Source of the DNA: CAZIQY01 sp964541605
GTDB lineage: Bacteria; Desulfobacterota; Syntrophia; Syntrophales; UBA2185
NCBI GenBank assembly: GCA_964541605.1
Contig: CAZIQY010000002.1
Coordinates: forward strand, 13,825 to 77,824
Direction: 5' to 3'
DNA: 64,000 nucleotides
Shown: positions 24,697 to 33,361 of the stretch, piece after piece
How positions within the stretch are numbered: position 1 is the first letter of the stretch
Layout of the letters: each line of letters begins with the position of its first letter
Notes under the pieces: model-generated
What the model saw: only the letters and a program-made list of their open reading frames with translations
Told to the model about the DNA's origin: nothing
Database searches by the model: none
Program-made: the position numbers and the translations under genes

Positions 24697-26666
24697 TGAA
24701 CAACCGGGTAAAATTTCAGAATGTATTGACGTTGCCCCACTGGGAAATGCTTTGCGACAAAGTCTGGCCTCTTCGTGTCTTCGACACGATTCTACGCTCC
24801 TGCGGTCAGGTAATTTTTGCAGATCATCCGCTGACGGGCCTCCTGATGTTATTCGCTTTGGCCATGCTTTCATCAGCGGCTTTTTTTTTCACACTGATGG
24901 GCGCCTCCATCTCATCTCTATCCGCCTTCATTCTCAATGAGGACAAATTCTACATCCAGAAAGGAATCTTCGGCTTCAACGGCGCCCTTCTCGGCATCTT
25001 CTGGAGCTGGTACTTTCTTATATCCGTCCCCTCGGTGTTCATCTTTATATGCATGGCCGTCATCATAACCGTCGTGCAAACCGCTATGATGACCTTGCTG
25101 TCTTATGGTCGCTACAATTTGCCGGTGATGAGTTTACCTGCCGTCGTTGCTTTTTTGTTTTCCATTCTTCTCATCTACTGGCTTGTTTTCAACGCAGGCG
25201 TTCTCTGGCCTGCTCAAGTATACATTCCTCTGGGTACGCCGCTTACACCGCTCTTTCAGATCATACCTCAGAACAGCCAAGGCGCCTGGGGATTTGCGGC
25301 GTCATACAAGCTTCACATCTGGGGATTGATCCTAGCCGGTATCCTCATTCATTCGCGTATCAACTTCGCGTCGGCTGTTTTCTTCACTGTCTCCGGCCTG
25401 ATATTCATGATGATCTTACCCCATCGATGGATGTATATGGGTGCAGAGGTTTTTTTGGGTTTTAACATCCTTCCCATGTCTATTGCTCTTTTCGGCCTGT
25501 TTATTGTGGCCAATAAGCGGGTATTTCTTTATACCTGTCTGGCATTCTTTATATGCTTTGGTTTATGGTTCGTAATTGCCGATCTGTTCCTGAAGGCGAA
25601 TCTCCCATTTTTGACCCTGCCTTTTAATCTGACGGTCATTGCCGCATTGATGTTTGCCAAAATAACGGGGGCGGAACGATTCGGAATCGTTACCGTGCCT
25701 CTTGACAGGGTTACGACACCGGAGCATATCCTCGAGACGCATAAAACATCCTTCCTCAAAGATTCCATCAATCAGAGCGGCATTCCCCGGCAAGGGCAAT
25801 ACGATTACAAGAAAGAAGGATATACGGGAGGAAGGCTCGATCATCTAACTAACAGACAGGACATCCAGCATATCCTGAAGTCAAAAATTGCTACTCTCAG
25901 GATTACTCGTAAGGATATAGGACGGTTTCTTGATATTATTCAAGGCTCGAATAAAATCAGCATCCTTTCCGGTGCCGGAACAAGCACAGACTCAGGAATT
26001 CCCGATTTCAGAGGCAATTCATCACACTGGAGACAGTTTGGTTCCGAAGATTTTACCTATCAGAACTTCTTGACCCGCCCGGACGTCCGGGAACGCTACT
26101 GGGTCATGGATCGTCATTTTTATCGGAGGATCACAACAGCCGAGCCGAATGATATACACAGGGCGATTAAACATCTGGACGAACAGGGGAAACTCGAATG
26201 TGTCGTAACCCAAAACGTTGACGGTCTTTTCCAAAGGGCAGGCATCGATCCCGCCAAAGTCATTGAAGTGCATGGAACTGCGCTTCGCGTCCATTGTCTG
26301 AATTGCGGAACGGTCTACCCTAGACAGGAGATTGAAGGGATTTTAGAGACGGGTGCGCAGGAACCCCGCTGTCAAATATGTCACGGTCTTCTCAAGCCAA
26401 TGACTGTTCTCATGGAGGAAGATTTGAATCAGTCAGTTCTCGGAGACGCCCTGTTCAGGATATGTTCTTCGGAATTGCTGCTCGTCATCGGCACCAGCCT
26501 TCAGGTGGAGCCGGTGGCGTCCATTCCTGCGATTGCGTGGCAAAAAGGTGTCAGAATTATCATCATCAATCTGGATGCCACGTCGAATGACAGTCTTGCG
26601 GAGATGGTCGTCAGACAGCAGGGATCAGCTTTTTTCAAAAGAGTCATGAGACATCTGGCTCGATGA
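24672..26666 (+). CDS. urea transporter-Sir2 deacetylase fusion protein
   Basis: A 664-residue two-domain protein. Residues about 30-340 form a hydrophobic urea-transporter domain (about ten helices; DHPLTGLLMLFALAM and GIFGFNGALLGIFW in the first half, the repeated LTLPFNL element near its end). After a polar linker of about 75 residues, residues about 417-664 form a complete sirtuin: GAGTSTDSGIPDFRG, TQNVDGL, catalytic EVHG, two CxxC zinc pairs (CLNC, CQIC) and GTSLQVEPVA. Sirtuins use NAD to remove acyl groups from lysines. The frame is unbroken, so this is a fusion, not adjacent genes. The start could be ATG 24672 or ATG 24693, the latter overlapping the upstream stop. Confidence 0.85.
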   Translation: MAGRLQIMMNNRVKFQNVLTLPHWEMLCDKVWPLRVFDTILRSCGQVIFADHPLTGLLMLFALAMLSSAAFFFTLMGASISSLSAFILNEDKFYIQKGIFGFNGALLGIFWSWYFLISVPSVFIFICMAVIITVVQTAMMTLLSYGRYNLPVMSLPAVVAFLFSILLIYWLVFNAGVLWPAQVYIPLGTPLTPLFQIIPQNSQGAWGFAASYKLHIWGLILAGILIHSRINFASAVFFTVSGLIFMMILPHRWMYMGAEVFLGFNILPMSIALFGLFIVANKRVFLYTCLAFFICFGLWFVIADLFLKANLPFLTLPFNLTVIAALMFAKITGAERFGIVTVPLDRVTTPEHILETHKTSFLKDSINQSGIPRQGQYDYKKEGYTGGRLDHLTNRQDIQHILKSKIATLRITRKDIGRFLDIIQGSNKISILSGAGTSTDSGIPDFRGNSSHWRQFGSEDFTYQNFLTRPDVRERYWVMDRHFYRRITTAEPNDIHRAIKHLDEQGKLECVVTQNVDGLFQRAGIDPAKVIEVHGTALRVHCLNCGTVYPRQEIEGILETGAQEPRCQICHGLLKPMTVLMEEDLNQSVLGDALFRICSSELLLVIGTSLQVEPVASIPAIAWQKGVRIIIINLDATSNDSLAEMVVRQQGSAFFKRVMRHLAR

Positions 26667-26707
26667 GTCTTAAGATCTTCAAAAGCTGACCCATAGGGCG
26701 CCTGCTT

Positions 26708-28762
26708 TTATTTTATCAATGCCTTCGCCGCCTGGGCGATGCGTTCAGCAGTGATGCCGAATTTCTCATAGAGCACTTTTGAGGGGGCGGAGGCCCCAAA
26801 ACGATCCATACCTACAACTGCGCCATCGAGGCCCACATAATGTTCCCAGCCCAGCTTGATGCCCGCTTCTACGGCCACCCGCGCCCTGACTTCCTTCGGA
26901 AGCACATGATTGCGATATTCTGCCCGCCGGCGGTCAAATATCTCCCAGCTTGGAAGGGATACAACCCGCACATTGAACCCCTCAGATGATAGGGTTTTCG
27001 CCGCTTCCAGAGTTAAAATCACTTCCGAGCCCGTACCGATAAGAATCACATCAGGCAGACCCTTGCCCGTGTCCAGAAGGATGTATCCCCCCTGCTGAAG
27101 ACCGGTGGCCGGCGAAAGTTCCAGCCGGCTCAAAACCGGTAAGTTCTGGCGGGTAAATATTAAAGCGGTCGGGCCTTCTTGATTGAGGAGCGCGGCGTGC
27201 CAAGCTTCCACCGTTTCATTGGCATCGGCAGGACGGATGACTGTGAGATTGGGAACGGCGCGCAGATTCATGACGTGTTCGACGGGTTGATGTGTCGGTC
27301 CGTCTTCTCCCAGGCCGATACTGTCATGGGTAAAGACAAAAATAATCCGGAGTCCCATCAGCGCCGCCAGGCGGATGGGAGGACGCATATAATCGGAAAA
27401 AGTTAAAAACGTTGCCGTATAGGGGATAAAACCCCCGTGAAGGGCCATGCCCACTGCAATGGCGCCCATGGCATGTTCACGCACACCGAAATGAATGTTG
27501 CGGCCTCCGTAACCCCATTCACCACCGACTTTACCCTGGACGTTCTCAGAAGAGACATCAGGACGTTGAAAATCACCGAGACCCTTGAGCCAGGTAAAGG
27601 TCGAGGGATTAAGATCCGCGGAACCGCCCATGAGTTCCGGAAGGCGGGGCGCCAATATCTGCATGACCGCCTCGGAAACCTTACGTGTCGCCACATCCTT
27701 GGACCCGTCCGGATAGACGGGGAGGTCCCCGTCCCAGGTATCGGGGAGTTCTCCCTTCATCATCCGTTCGAATTCACCCGCTATATCCGGAAGTTCTTTT
27801 CGATACAAACTGTAAGCATGGTCCCAGCTTGATTCAACTTCTTCACCCTTCGCGATAGACTGGCGAAAGAAGGCAAGCGCATCATCCGGGATGAAAAACG
27901 GCTGATCGTCCGGCCAGCCAAGACAATTCTTTGCCGACTTCAATTCCTCCATTCCGAGAGGAGAACCATGGGCCTCGCTTGTTCCCCCCTTGGCGGGGGC
28001 GCCGTAACCGATCGTTGTCCGGATAAAAACGATCGAAGGTCGTCCTGTTTCCGCTTTCGCGTCTTTGAGAGCATGATCGATGAGGGCAACGTCATTGCCG
28101 TCGTTGACGTGTATTACCTGCCATCCGTAGGCCTGAAACCGCCGGCCTGCATCTTCGGTAAACGTTAGCGCTGTGGATCCGGCGAGGCAAATCCGGTTGT
28201 CGTCATAAAGGACAATCAGCTTTCCCAGGCCAAGGTGCCCCGCCAGTGAACATGCCTCGGCGGCGACGCCTTCCATCAGGTCTCCATCGCTGGCAAACAC
28301 ATACGTAAAATGATCAACTATCTCGTGACCCGGACGGTTATATTTTGCCGCGAGGTGCACCTCCGCAATGGCCATACCCACGGCATTGCTCAGTCCCTGG
28401 CCTAGAGGGCCTGTCGTCACTTCAACTCCGGGCGTGCATTGAAATTCCGGATGTCCGGGGGTCTTGCTCTCCCATTGGCGGAAAGACTCCAGATCGGAAA
28501 GCGACAATTCATAACCGGTCAGATGAAGAAGGGCGTACAGAAGCATGGAGGCATGCCCCGCCGAAAGCACAAAGCGATCGCGATCCACCCAACGGGGATT
28601 CACAGGATTATGTTTCAGGTGCTTCGTCCATAGGGTATAGGCCATGGCTGCTGCTCCCATGGGCATGCCCGGATGACCCGATTTGGCCTTTTCCACAGCA
28701 TCTACAGCCAGAAAGCGGATTGTATTGATGCATCTTTCTTCAAAACTCTTCTGATCGGTCAT
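26708..28762 (-). CDS. tkt: transketolase
   Basis: A 684-residue thiamine-diphosphate enzyme of the pentose phosphate pathway. Motifs in order: KSGHPGMPMGAAAMAYTLW, LSAGHASMLLYALLHL, GPLGQGLSNAVGMA, DGDLMEGVAAEA plus the NR variant of the ThDP motif (YDDNRI), HGSPLG, and GLGEDGPTHQPVEH in the pyrimidine-binding half. The frame opens further upstream, but ATG 28762 is chosen because GGGGGAGA precedes it and the family usually begins just before FEERCINTIRFLAVDAVEKA. It converges on the sirtuin-fusion gene. Confidence 0.96.
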   Translation of the reverse strand: MTDQKSFEERCINTIRFLAVDAVEKAKSGHPGMPMGAAAMAYTLWTKHLKHNPVNPRWVDRDRFVLSAGHASMLLYALLHLTGYELSLSDLESFRQWESKTPGHPEFQCTPGVEVTTGPLGQGLSNAVGMAIAEVHLAAKYNRPGHEIVDHFTYVFASDGDLMEGVAAEACSLAGHLGLGKLIVLYDDNRICLAGSTALTFTEDAGRRFQAYGWQVIHVNDGNDVALIDHALKDAKAETGRPSIVFIRTTIGYGAPAKGGTSEAHGSPLGMEELKSAKNCLGWPDDQPFFIPDDALAFFRQSIAKGEEVESSWDHAYSLYRKELPDIAGEFERMMKGELPDTWDGDLPVYPDGSKDVATRKVSEAVMQILAPRLPELMGGSADLNPSTFTWLKGLGDFQRPDVSSENVQGKVGGEWGYGGRNIHFGVREHAMGAIAVGMALHGGFIPYTATFLTFSDYMRPPIRLAALMGLRIIFVFTHDSIGLGEDGPTHQPVEHVMNLRAVPNLTVIRPADANETVEAWHAALLNQEGPTALIFTRQNLPVLSRLELSPATGLQQGGYILLDTGKGLPDVILIGTGSEVILTLEAAKTLSSEGFNVRVVSLPSWEIFDRRRAEYRNHVLPKEVRARVAVEAGIKLGWEHYVGLDGAVVGMDRFGASAPSKVLYEKFGITAERIAQAAKALIK

Positions 28763-29061
28763 GTCACATCTCCCCCGGTGATGAAGTGTATGGCCGTTTA
28801 TATACCAAGAAAAACAGTTAGACAAGAAGGATTAAACCAAATTCGCCATGAAATGCATGACCGAATAGAAATATATTAAATTTCAAACATTTTGATGATA
28901 AAGATTGAAAATATTTCTTGGCAAATGACTTTCAATTGTTTAATGATTACGAAAATAAAATCTTTATTCCGTGATTGATGCAGAATTCCGCCGGAGCCTG
29001 CCCATAAACACCTTTGTTGGGGACAGGAATGGCAGGGGTGGACAATACTTGAGGAGGGACT

Positions 29062-29193
29062 ATGTCAAAACACAAAAAAATAGAACGGAAAAGAGAACTT
29101 GATCGCAAGAGGCGCAGACGGAAGAAAAATCTGAAGTTGAGGGCAAAAGCCCTCCAACAGGCGAACAAGCCTTCGATAAAAAAGGCAAAATAG
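29062..29193 (+). CDS. small, very basic hypothetical protein (43 aa)
   Basis: ATG 29062 is preceded by GAGGAGGGAC, a strong ribosome site. The product is 43 residues and nearly half Lys/Arg (KHKKIERKREL, RKRRRRKKNLKL). Such composition suggests nucleic-acid or ribosome contact, but I know no family. It ends 19 bases before the patatin gene and is likely cotranscribed. Confidence 0.6.
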   Translation: MSKHKKIERKRELDRKRRRRKKNLKLRAKALQQANKPSIKKAK

Positions 29194-29212
29194 GGGAAAT
29201 ACTTTAGAAGCC

Positions 29213-30124
29213 ATGAACTGGTGGAGAAAACGTATTGGACTTGCTCTTGGTGGGGGAGGGGCACGGGGACTCACCCACATCGGCGTGCTGAAGGTATTTG
29301 AACAGGAGGGAATCCCCATTCATGTCATTGCGGGAACCAGCATCGGTTCTCTGGTTGGGGGAGCTTATGCCGGCGGCATGTCGCCTGAGGAAATACAGAA
29401 AAAGTTCCAGGCATATATTGGAAGCTCCGAATTTCAATCTTCCGCCATTCACGCCATCTCATCATCATACGGCAGGGAGGGAGGGCGCCTGACACAAAAG
29501 ATTCAGAGCTTTCTAAAAAACCAGTTCTATCTGATACAAATGTTGCTAAAGCCTGGAATCCTGTCGGCAACTGATTTCCGGTCCATGATCGAATTCTTCA
29601 TACCTGACATAAAAATTGAAGATACACATGTACGCTTCCGGGCCGTAGCCACAGACCTTATCAGCGGCGAAAAGATTGTCTTTTCCAAGGGGTCCTTGAG
29701 GCAGGCGATTATGGCGAGTTGCGCGGTACCCGGAGCTATAGAACCTTTGAAAGAAAAAGAGCAGCTCCTTGCCGATGGCGGAGTCATCAGCCTGATTCCT
29801 GTGAATGTCGCAAAAGAAGCCGGCGCCAATATTGTGATTGCCGTTTCTGTAGATCGTGATTTGCGTTTGGACGAGGAATTGAAAACGGCGAAGGACGTCT
29901 ACATCAGGGCTACCGAAATCATGGCAGATAAACTCGAAAAGTATGAGTTGATGGAAGCGGACGTAATCATACGCCCCGATGTAAAAAATCTGCACTGGTC
30001 CAGTTTTTCTCAGGCCATAGACTTAATCGAGGAAGGAGAAAAAGCTACGAGAGAAAACCTGGCTGAAATCCGCAGCGCCATGTCTCTTTATAAAAGACTT
30101 CTAAAAAAGAAGCGCTATCTCTGA
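29213..30124 (+). CDS. patatin-like phospholipase family protein (RssA-like)
   Basis: A 303-residue patatin-fold lipid acyl hydrolase. The oxyanion loop GGGGARGLTHIGVL, the nucleophile elbow GTSIG (Ser within GxSxG) and the catalytic Asp in LADGGVISLIPV form the Ser-Asp dyad. No signal peptide, so it probably acts on inner-leaflet lipids from the cytosol. The C-terminal region (VIIRPDVKNLHWSSFSQAIDLIEEGEKAT) is typical of this bacterial subgroup. No clear ribosome site is visible right before the ATG, so translation may be coupled to the small basic protein before it. Confidence 0.92.
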   Translation: MNWWRKRIGLALGGGGARGLTHIGVLKVFEQEGIPIHVIAGTSIGSLVGGAYAGGMSPEEIQKKFQAYIGSSEFQSSAIHAISSSYGREGGRLTQKIQSFLKNQFYLIQMLLKPGILSATDFRSMIEFFIPDIKIEDTHVRFRAVATDLISGEKIVFSKGSLRQAIMASCAVPGAIEPLKEKEQLLADGGVISLIPVNVAKEAGANIVIAVSVDRDLRLDEELKTAKDVYIRATEIMADKLEKYELMEADVIIRPDVKNLHWSSFSQAIDLIEEGEKATRENLAEIRSAMSLYKRLLKKKRYL

Positions 30125-30129
30125 TCCGT

Positions 30130-30327
30130 TTATACTTTTTCATTCAGAGACAGGCAATCCTCCCGCCAGAGACAGGCCAGTTCCTGACAATATTCCACTC
30201 TGTGTGTTCCGTAACACTCGATATTATTTTCCGCCCTCTGGATGGCAAGGATCATGTCCGTTTTTTTCATTTTAAATGTGTTGACACCCATCCCCTTGGC
30301 CATTTTTTGAATTTCATTGAACTTCAT
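30130..30327 (-). CDS. small SAP/Rho-N-like domain protein
   Basis: A 65-residue protein. MKFNEIQKMAKGMGVNTFKMKKTDMILAIQRAE is the typical SAP / Rho-N helix-extension-helix motif (a possible nucleic-acid contact), followed by a tail with four Cys (IECYG, YCQELACLWREDC) that might bind a metal. ATG 30327 is preferred over the in-frame GTG 30333 because AGGAGGTG is well spaced for it. I know similar small SAP-Cys proteins in other Desulfobacterota but not their function. Confidence 0.75.
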   Translation of the reverse strand: MKFNEIQKMAKGMGVNTFKMKKTDMILAIQRAENNIECYGTHRVEYCQELACLWREDCLSLNEKV

Positions 30328-30377
30328 GAACACTCACCTCCTGCGATCAAATTCCTTCCGAATATGAAACAATGCAC

Positions 30378-31130
30378 TTAGGGACCCGCAACCACTATCA
30401 TATGAAAAACAGAGGGCCAGGTCAAAGGTTTATAAATGGTGTCGCCACCCAACCGAACAGCCATTTGCTGCGCTTCATTCTTATACTCCGGGGCAAAATA
30501 AACTGTATTCACATCGAAATTTGTACGGGAAGCCATCCCGATATTTTCAACCCGGTAGCCGAGCTTTGTCAGTTTTCCCGACAGCGCCTTCGCGGAAGAT
30601 ATTTTACCGTTACCGCTCAAGACCTTTATCTTGAGCATTTTCGGCCCGATTCCTTTTGCGACCGGCGTTGTTTGAACGACGTCCTTTTTTTCAACATCGG
30701 CTTTTTGCTCCTGTTTGATACCCTCCTTTTCCGGGATGGAGATTTCTCCTTTCTTTTCTTCGACACCGATCGTTTGTTCCTTCAGGGTGCTTGTCTGATC
30801 TTTCAGAAGGCCCTCTTCCTTACCGGCTTTTCCAATGTTTTTTTGTTTTCCCTCTCCGGCCTGCTGACGTTCTTTTTTCAGATCATCCAACTCTGATCTC
30901 AGATCCCCCACCTCATCCTTCAGATTCGTCATCCCTATATTCATTTCATCAATGGCTGCCTGCTTTTCGCCAACAATACGCTTGCAGGATTCATTGTCTT
31001 TCCTAAGCCGCTCAACGTCACTTTGCAGTTCATTATTTAAACCGCCGGTGGAATGGGCAGGTCCCGCACATCCTGCATTCATGAAACAGAAAACAAGGAT
31101 AACGACACTACACAATAACCTCATAAACAT
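30378..31130 (-). CDS. lipoprotein with coiled coil and LytR C-terminal (LytR_C) domain
   Basis: A 250-residue envelope protein. An N-terminal lipoprotein signal ends with the lipobox-like NAGC (Cys21 predicted to be lipidated), next comes a coiled coil from about residue 32 to 90 (VERLRKDNESCKRIVGEKQAAIDEM), a charged Lys/Glu-rich linker, and a LytR_C domain from about 165 (IKVLSGNGKISSAKALSGKL, LGYRVENIG, TVYFAPEYKNEA). AGGAGGTG precedes the ATG. LytR_C domains sit in cell-envelope proteins; the exact role is unknown. Confidence 0.85.
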   Translation of the reverse strand: MFMRLLCSVVILVFCFMNAGCAGPAHSTGGLNNELQSDVERLRKDNESCKRIVGEKQAAIDEMNIGMTNLKDEVGDLRSELDDLKKERQQAGEGKQKNIGKAGKEEGLLKDQTSTLKEQTIGVEEKKGEISIPEKEGIKQEQKADVEKKDVVQTTPVAKGIGPKMLKIKVLSGNGKISSAKALSGKLTKLGYRVENIGMASRTNFDVNTVYFAPEYKNEAQQMAVRLGGDTIYKPLTWPSVFHMIVVAGP

Positions 31131-31153
31131 CGGTCACCTCCTCTTTGCAGTCA

Positions 31154-32149
31154 TTATCTCTTTGATATATATTTTGCAGCATAACACGCAACACCAAAAA
31201 GGGCAACCTTTGGATACAGGATCACATAAACAGGCATTTGAGAAACGAGGCCGGTCATTCGACCTTTTTTCCGGAACGATGCCACAAACCGCCCATCTTC
31301 CAGAAATGGCAGGATTCGACGTGACATGCCCCCGGCAATATACACGCCGTTGGTGGCAAGGATCTTGAGAGCCATGTTCCCCGCTTCCGCCCCTAGAACG
31401 GACACGAACACATGTAAAGATTCAATGCAAAGTTTACAGGGATTTCCGGAATCGACGGCAGCTTTCACAATCGTCGGTATGGGATCTTCTTCCCGCGCCA
31501 GTTCCTCGGACAGCCACGAGGGTTCTTCGGCGGGGCGCCTGTCCCGAAGAAACCGATAAATATTGAATATACCCTGACCCGAACAAACCATTTCATAACT
31601 GACATGATCATGGCTCTTTCGCAGATAACGCAACAACTCGTCTTCCAGAAAGCTGTTCGGCGCAAAGTCTGCGTGCCCGCCCTCCGAAGCGTGTTCCAGA
31701 TAGTCCGATCCGTCCCAGACCAGAAACGCTTCACCAAGACCTGTGCCTGGAGCAATGATGGCGACATTGCCTTCGGACCTTGCTTCGCCCTTATTTAAAA
31801 CACACAGATCTGAAGGACCGAGAAAGGGCACGGCACACGCAATGGCCTCAAGATCGTTGATCAAGAGAATTGATGAGACATTCAGTTCCTCGCCCAGTTT
31901 TTTCTCGTCCATCACCCACGGCAGATTCGTGATCTTTGCCCGGCCATCCACCACCGGCCCGGCAACGCCAAAGACAGCCATACGAACAGGCTGATGGACT
32001 TGACGAAGAAATTCCCTTACGATGGATTCAAAATTCGGATATCGTGCACTGGCAAATTCGGCTTCGACAAGAGGGCTCCTGAATCCCTGTTCATGCGAAA
32101 AGACACCCAGATGGGTCTTTGTTCCGCCTATGTCACCTGCAAGAAACAT
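31154..32149 (-). CDS. glk: glucokinase
   Basis: A 331-residue ROK-independent, E. coli Glk-type glucokinase that phosphorylates glucose with ATP. Evidence: ATP-binding GDIGGTKTHLGVF at the N-terminus, VAGPVVDGRAKITNLPWV, the catalytic Asp in LLINDLEAIA, IAPGTGLGEAF, the glucose-binding SEGGHADFAP, and GGMSRRILPF near the end. It lies in a run of minus-strand genes between cutA and the LytR_C gene. With pgi and glgP in this window it points to sugar or glycogen use. Confidence 0.94.
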   Translation of the reverse strand: MFLAGDIGGTKTHLGVFSHEQGFRSPLVEAEFASARYPNFESIVREFLRQVHQPVRMAVFGVAGPVVDGRAKITNLPWVMDEKKLGEELNVSSILLINDLEAIACAVPFLGPSDLCVLNKGEARSEGNVAIIAPGTGLGEAFLVWDGSDYLEHASEGGHADFAPNSFLEDELLRYLRKSHDHVSYEMVCSGQGIFNIYRFLRDRRPAEEPSWLSEELAREEDPIPTIVKAAVDSGNPCKLCIESLHVFVSVLGAEAGNMALKILATNGVYIAGGMSRRILPFLEDGRFVASFRKKGRMTGLVSQMPVYVILYPKVALFGVACYAAKYISKR

Positions 32150-32164
32150 GGTCAGCCTTCATTG

Positions 32165-32491
32165 TCAGATCAATGCACTGTCCAGCCATTCCCGATAGTC
32201 CCTGTTTATTTTGAGCAGCGGCACAGCGATGATCTCGGGAACCTCGTAGGGATGAACGGATTTAATGGTCTTTTCAATATCTCCATACAGATCATGTCTG
32301 CTTTTAATGATGCATTGCCATTCTTCCGCCGTTTCAACCCGCCCCTTCCATCGGTAGACACTTGTCATGGGCCCGACTATCTGGACACATCCTGCCAGTT
32401 TCCCATCAACCAGGATCCCGGCAATTTTTTCAGCATCCTGCCTTTTTTCCGTTGTCGTGATGACCTGAATATACGATTCCATTCCTTCCAC
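32165..32491 (-). CDS. cutA: divalent-cation tolerance protein CutA
   Basis: A 108-residue CutA1 protein, a trimeric PII-like fold. Conserved features are the start IQVITTT, AEKIAGILVDGKLAGCVQIV, the SVYRWKGRVETAEEWQCIIKSR core and the YEVPEIIAVPL end. Copper tolerance was the first role suggested; the biochemical function is unsettled. The start may be ATG 32491 or the in-frame ATG three codons later. It lies 9 bases after the SpoU-type methyltransferase gene. Confidence 0.94.
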   Translation of the reverse strand: MEGMESYIQVITTTEKRQDAEKIAGILVDGKLAGCVQIVGPMTSVYRWKGRVETAEEWQCIIKSRHDLYGDIEKTIKSVHPYEVPEIIAVPLLKINRDYREWLDSALI

Positions 32492-32500
32492 CCCTATCTC

Positions 32501-33307
32501 CTAATCCCTGTTCCCCGCCCCCTGTTTCGCGCATTCATACATCATGATTGCCGCTGCCTGCGGCAGGCTCAGGGAATCCGCACCTTCCGCGCCGGGAATA
32601 TGCCATATTTCGTCCGTTATCCGAAGCAGGACATCGGACAATCCGTGGCTCTCACTTCCCAGTAATAGCGCTGCTCTTTTCATGCACGCATGTGGAATTA
32701 CACCTTTCCTGTCGTCACTTCCCACCAGGAAATAACGTTTCTTGATTTCAGGCAAGGTTTCCGCAAAATCAACATCCGGTATGATGGTCATGTGAAAGAG
32801 ACTTCCCATAGCAGAACGCACCACTTTGGAATTCGTAAAATCCGCCGAACCGATACTGAGCAAAATCTTCCTGATTCCAAACCAGTGAGCCGTTCTGATG
32901 ACAGCGCCGAGATTATTGGGGTTGTTGATCCGGTACAGCAGTAAAAGATGTCCCGGGTCATTCAGGGCAAGCAGTGCAGCAACATTGCCACTCCGGGGAA
33001 TGACAACAAGCGCCATGATCCCTTCCGGCGCCTTGTCCTGACTCAGTTTTGCCCATTCTTTTTCCGTTAATTCATAGACATCGATTCCTGCGGGAACGGC
33101 ACATAAAAAATCATCCCAGTATGCCGCTTTTTTGCCCACCATCAGAATGGCCCTGGTTTCCCAGTTACTTTTCAGCAACTCCCGGACAACCTTGAACCCC
33201 TCGGCCAGGAAAAGTCCTTCCTGATGGCGATACTTCACCTGGCCGAGTTTTTCCCACAACTTCAGCTGTGATTTCAGCGGTCTCAGTAATGTGACTTTAC
33301 GTACCAT
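32501..33307 (-). CDS. SpoU/TrmH family RNA 2'-O-methyltransferase
   Basis: A 268-residue methyltransferase with an N-terminal substrate-binding domain (KYRHQEGLFLAEGFKVVRELL) and a SPOUT knot domain. SPOUT motifs 1-3 are visible: NNPNNLGAVIRTAHWFG, LLLGSESHGLS and IPGAEGADSLSLPQAAAIMMYE. It would methylate a ribose in rRNA or tRNA using SAM; the target base cannot be told from sequence. It lies downstream of the selenocysteine flavoprotein gene with a 54-base gap. Confidence 0.92.
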   Translation of the reverse strand: MVRKVTLLRPLKSQLKLWEKLGQVKYRHQEGLFLAEGFKVVRELLKSNWETRAILMVGKKAAYWDDFLCAVPAGIDVYELTEKEWAKLSQDKAPEGIMALVVIPRSGNVAALLALNDPGHLLLLYRINNPNNLGAVIRTAHWFGIRKILLSIGSADFTNSKVVRSAMGSLFHMTIIPDVDFAETLPEIKKRYFLVGSDDRKGVIPHACMKRAALLLGSESHGLSDVLLRITDEIWHIPGAEGADSLSLPQAAAIMMYECAKQGAGNRD

Positions 33308-33361
33308 CTTCCGTCGAACACTATGGGAGCCAAGCCCTTGAAAACAATTTTTATCATGACC

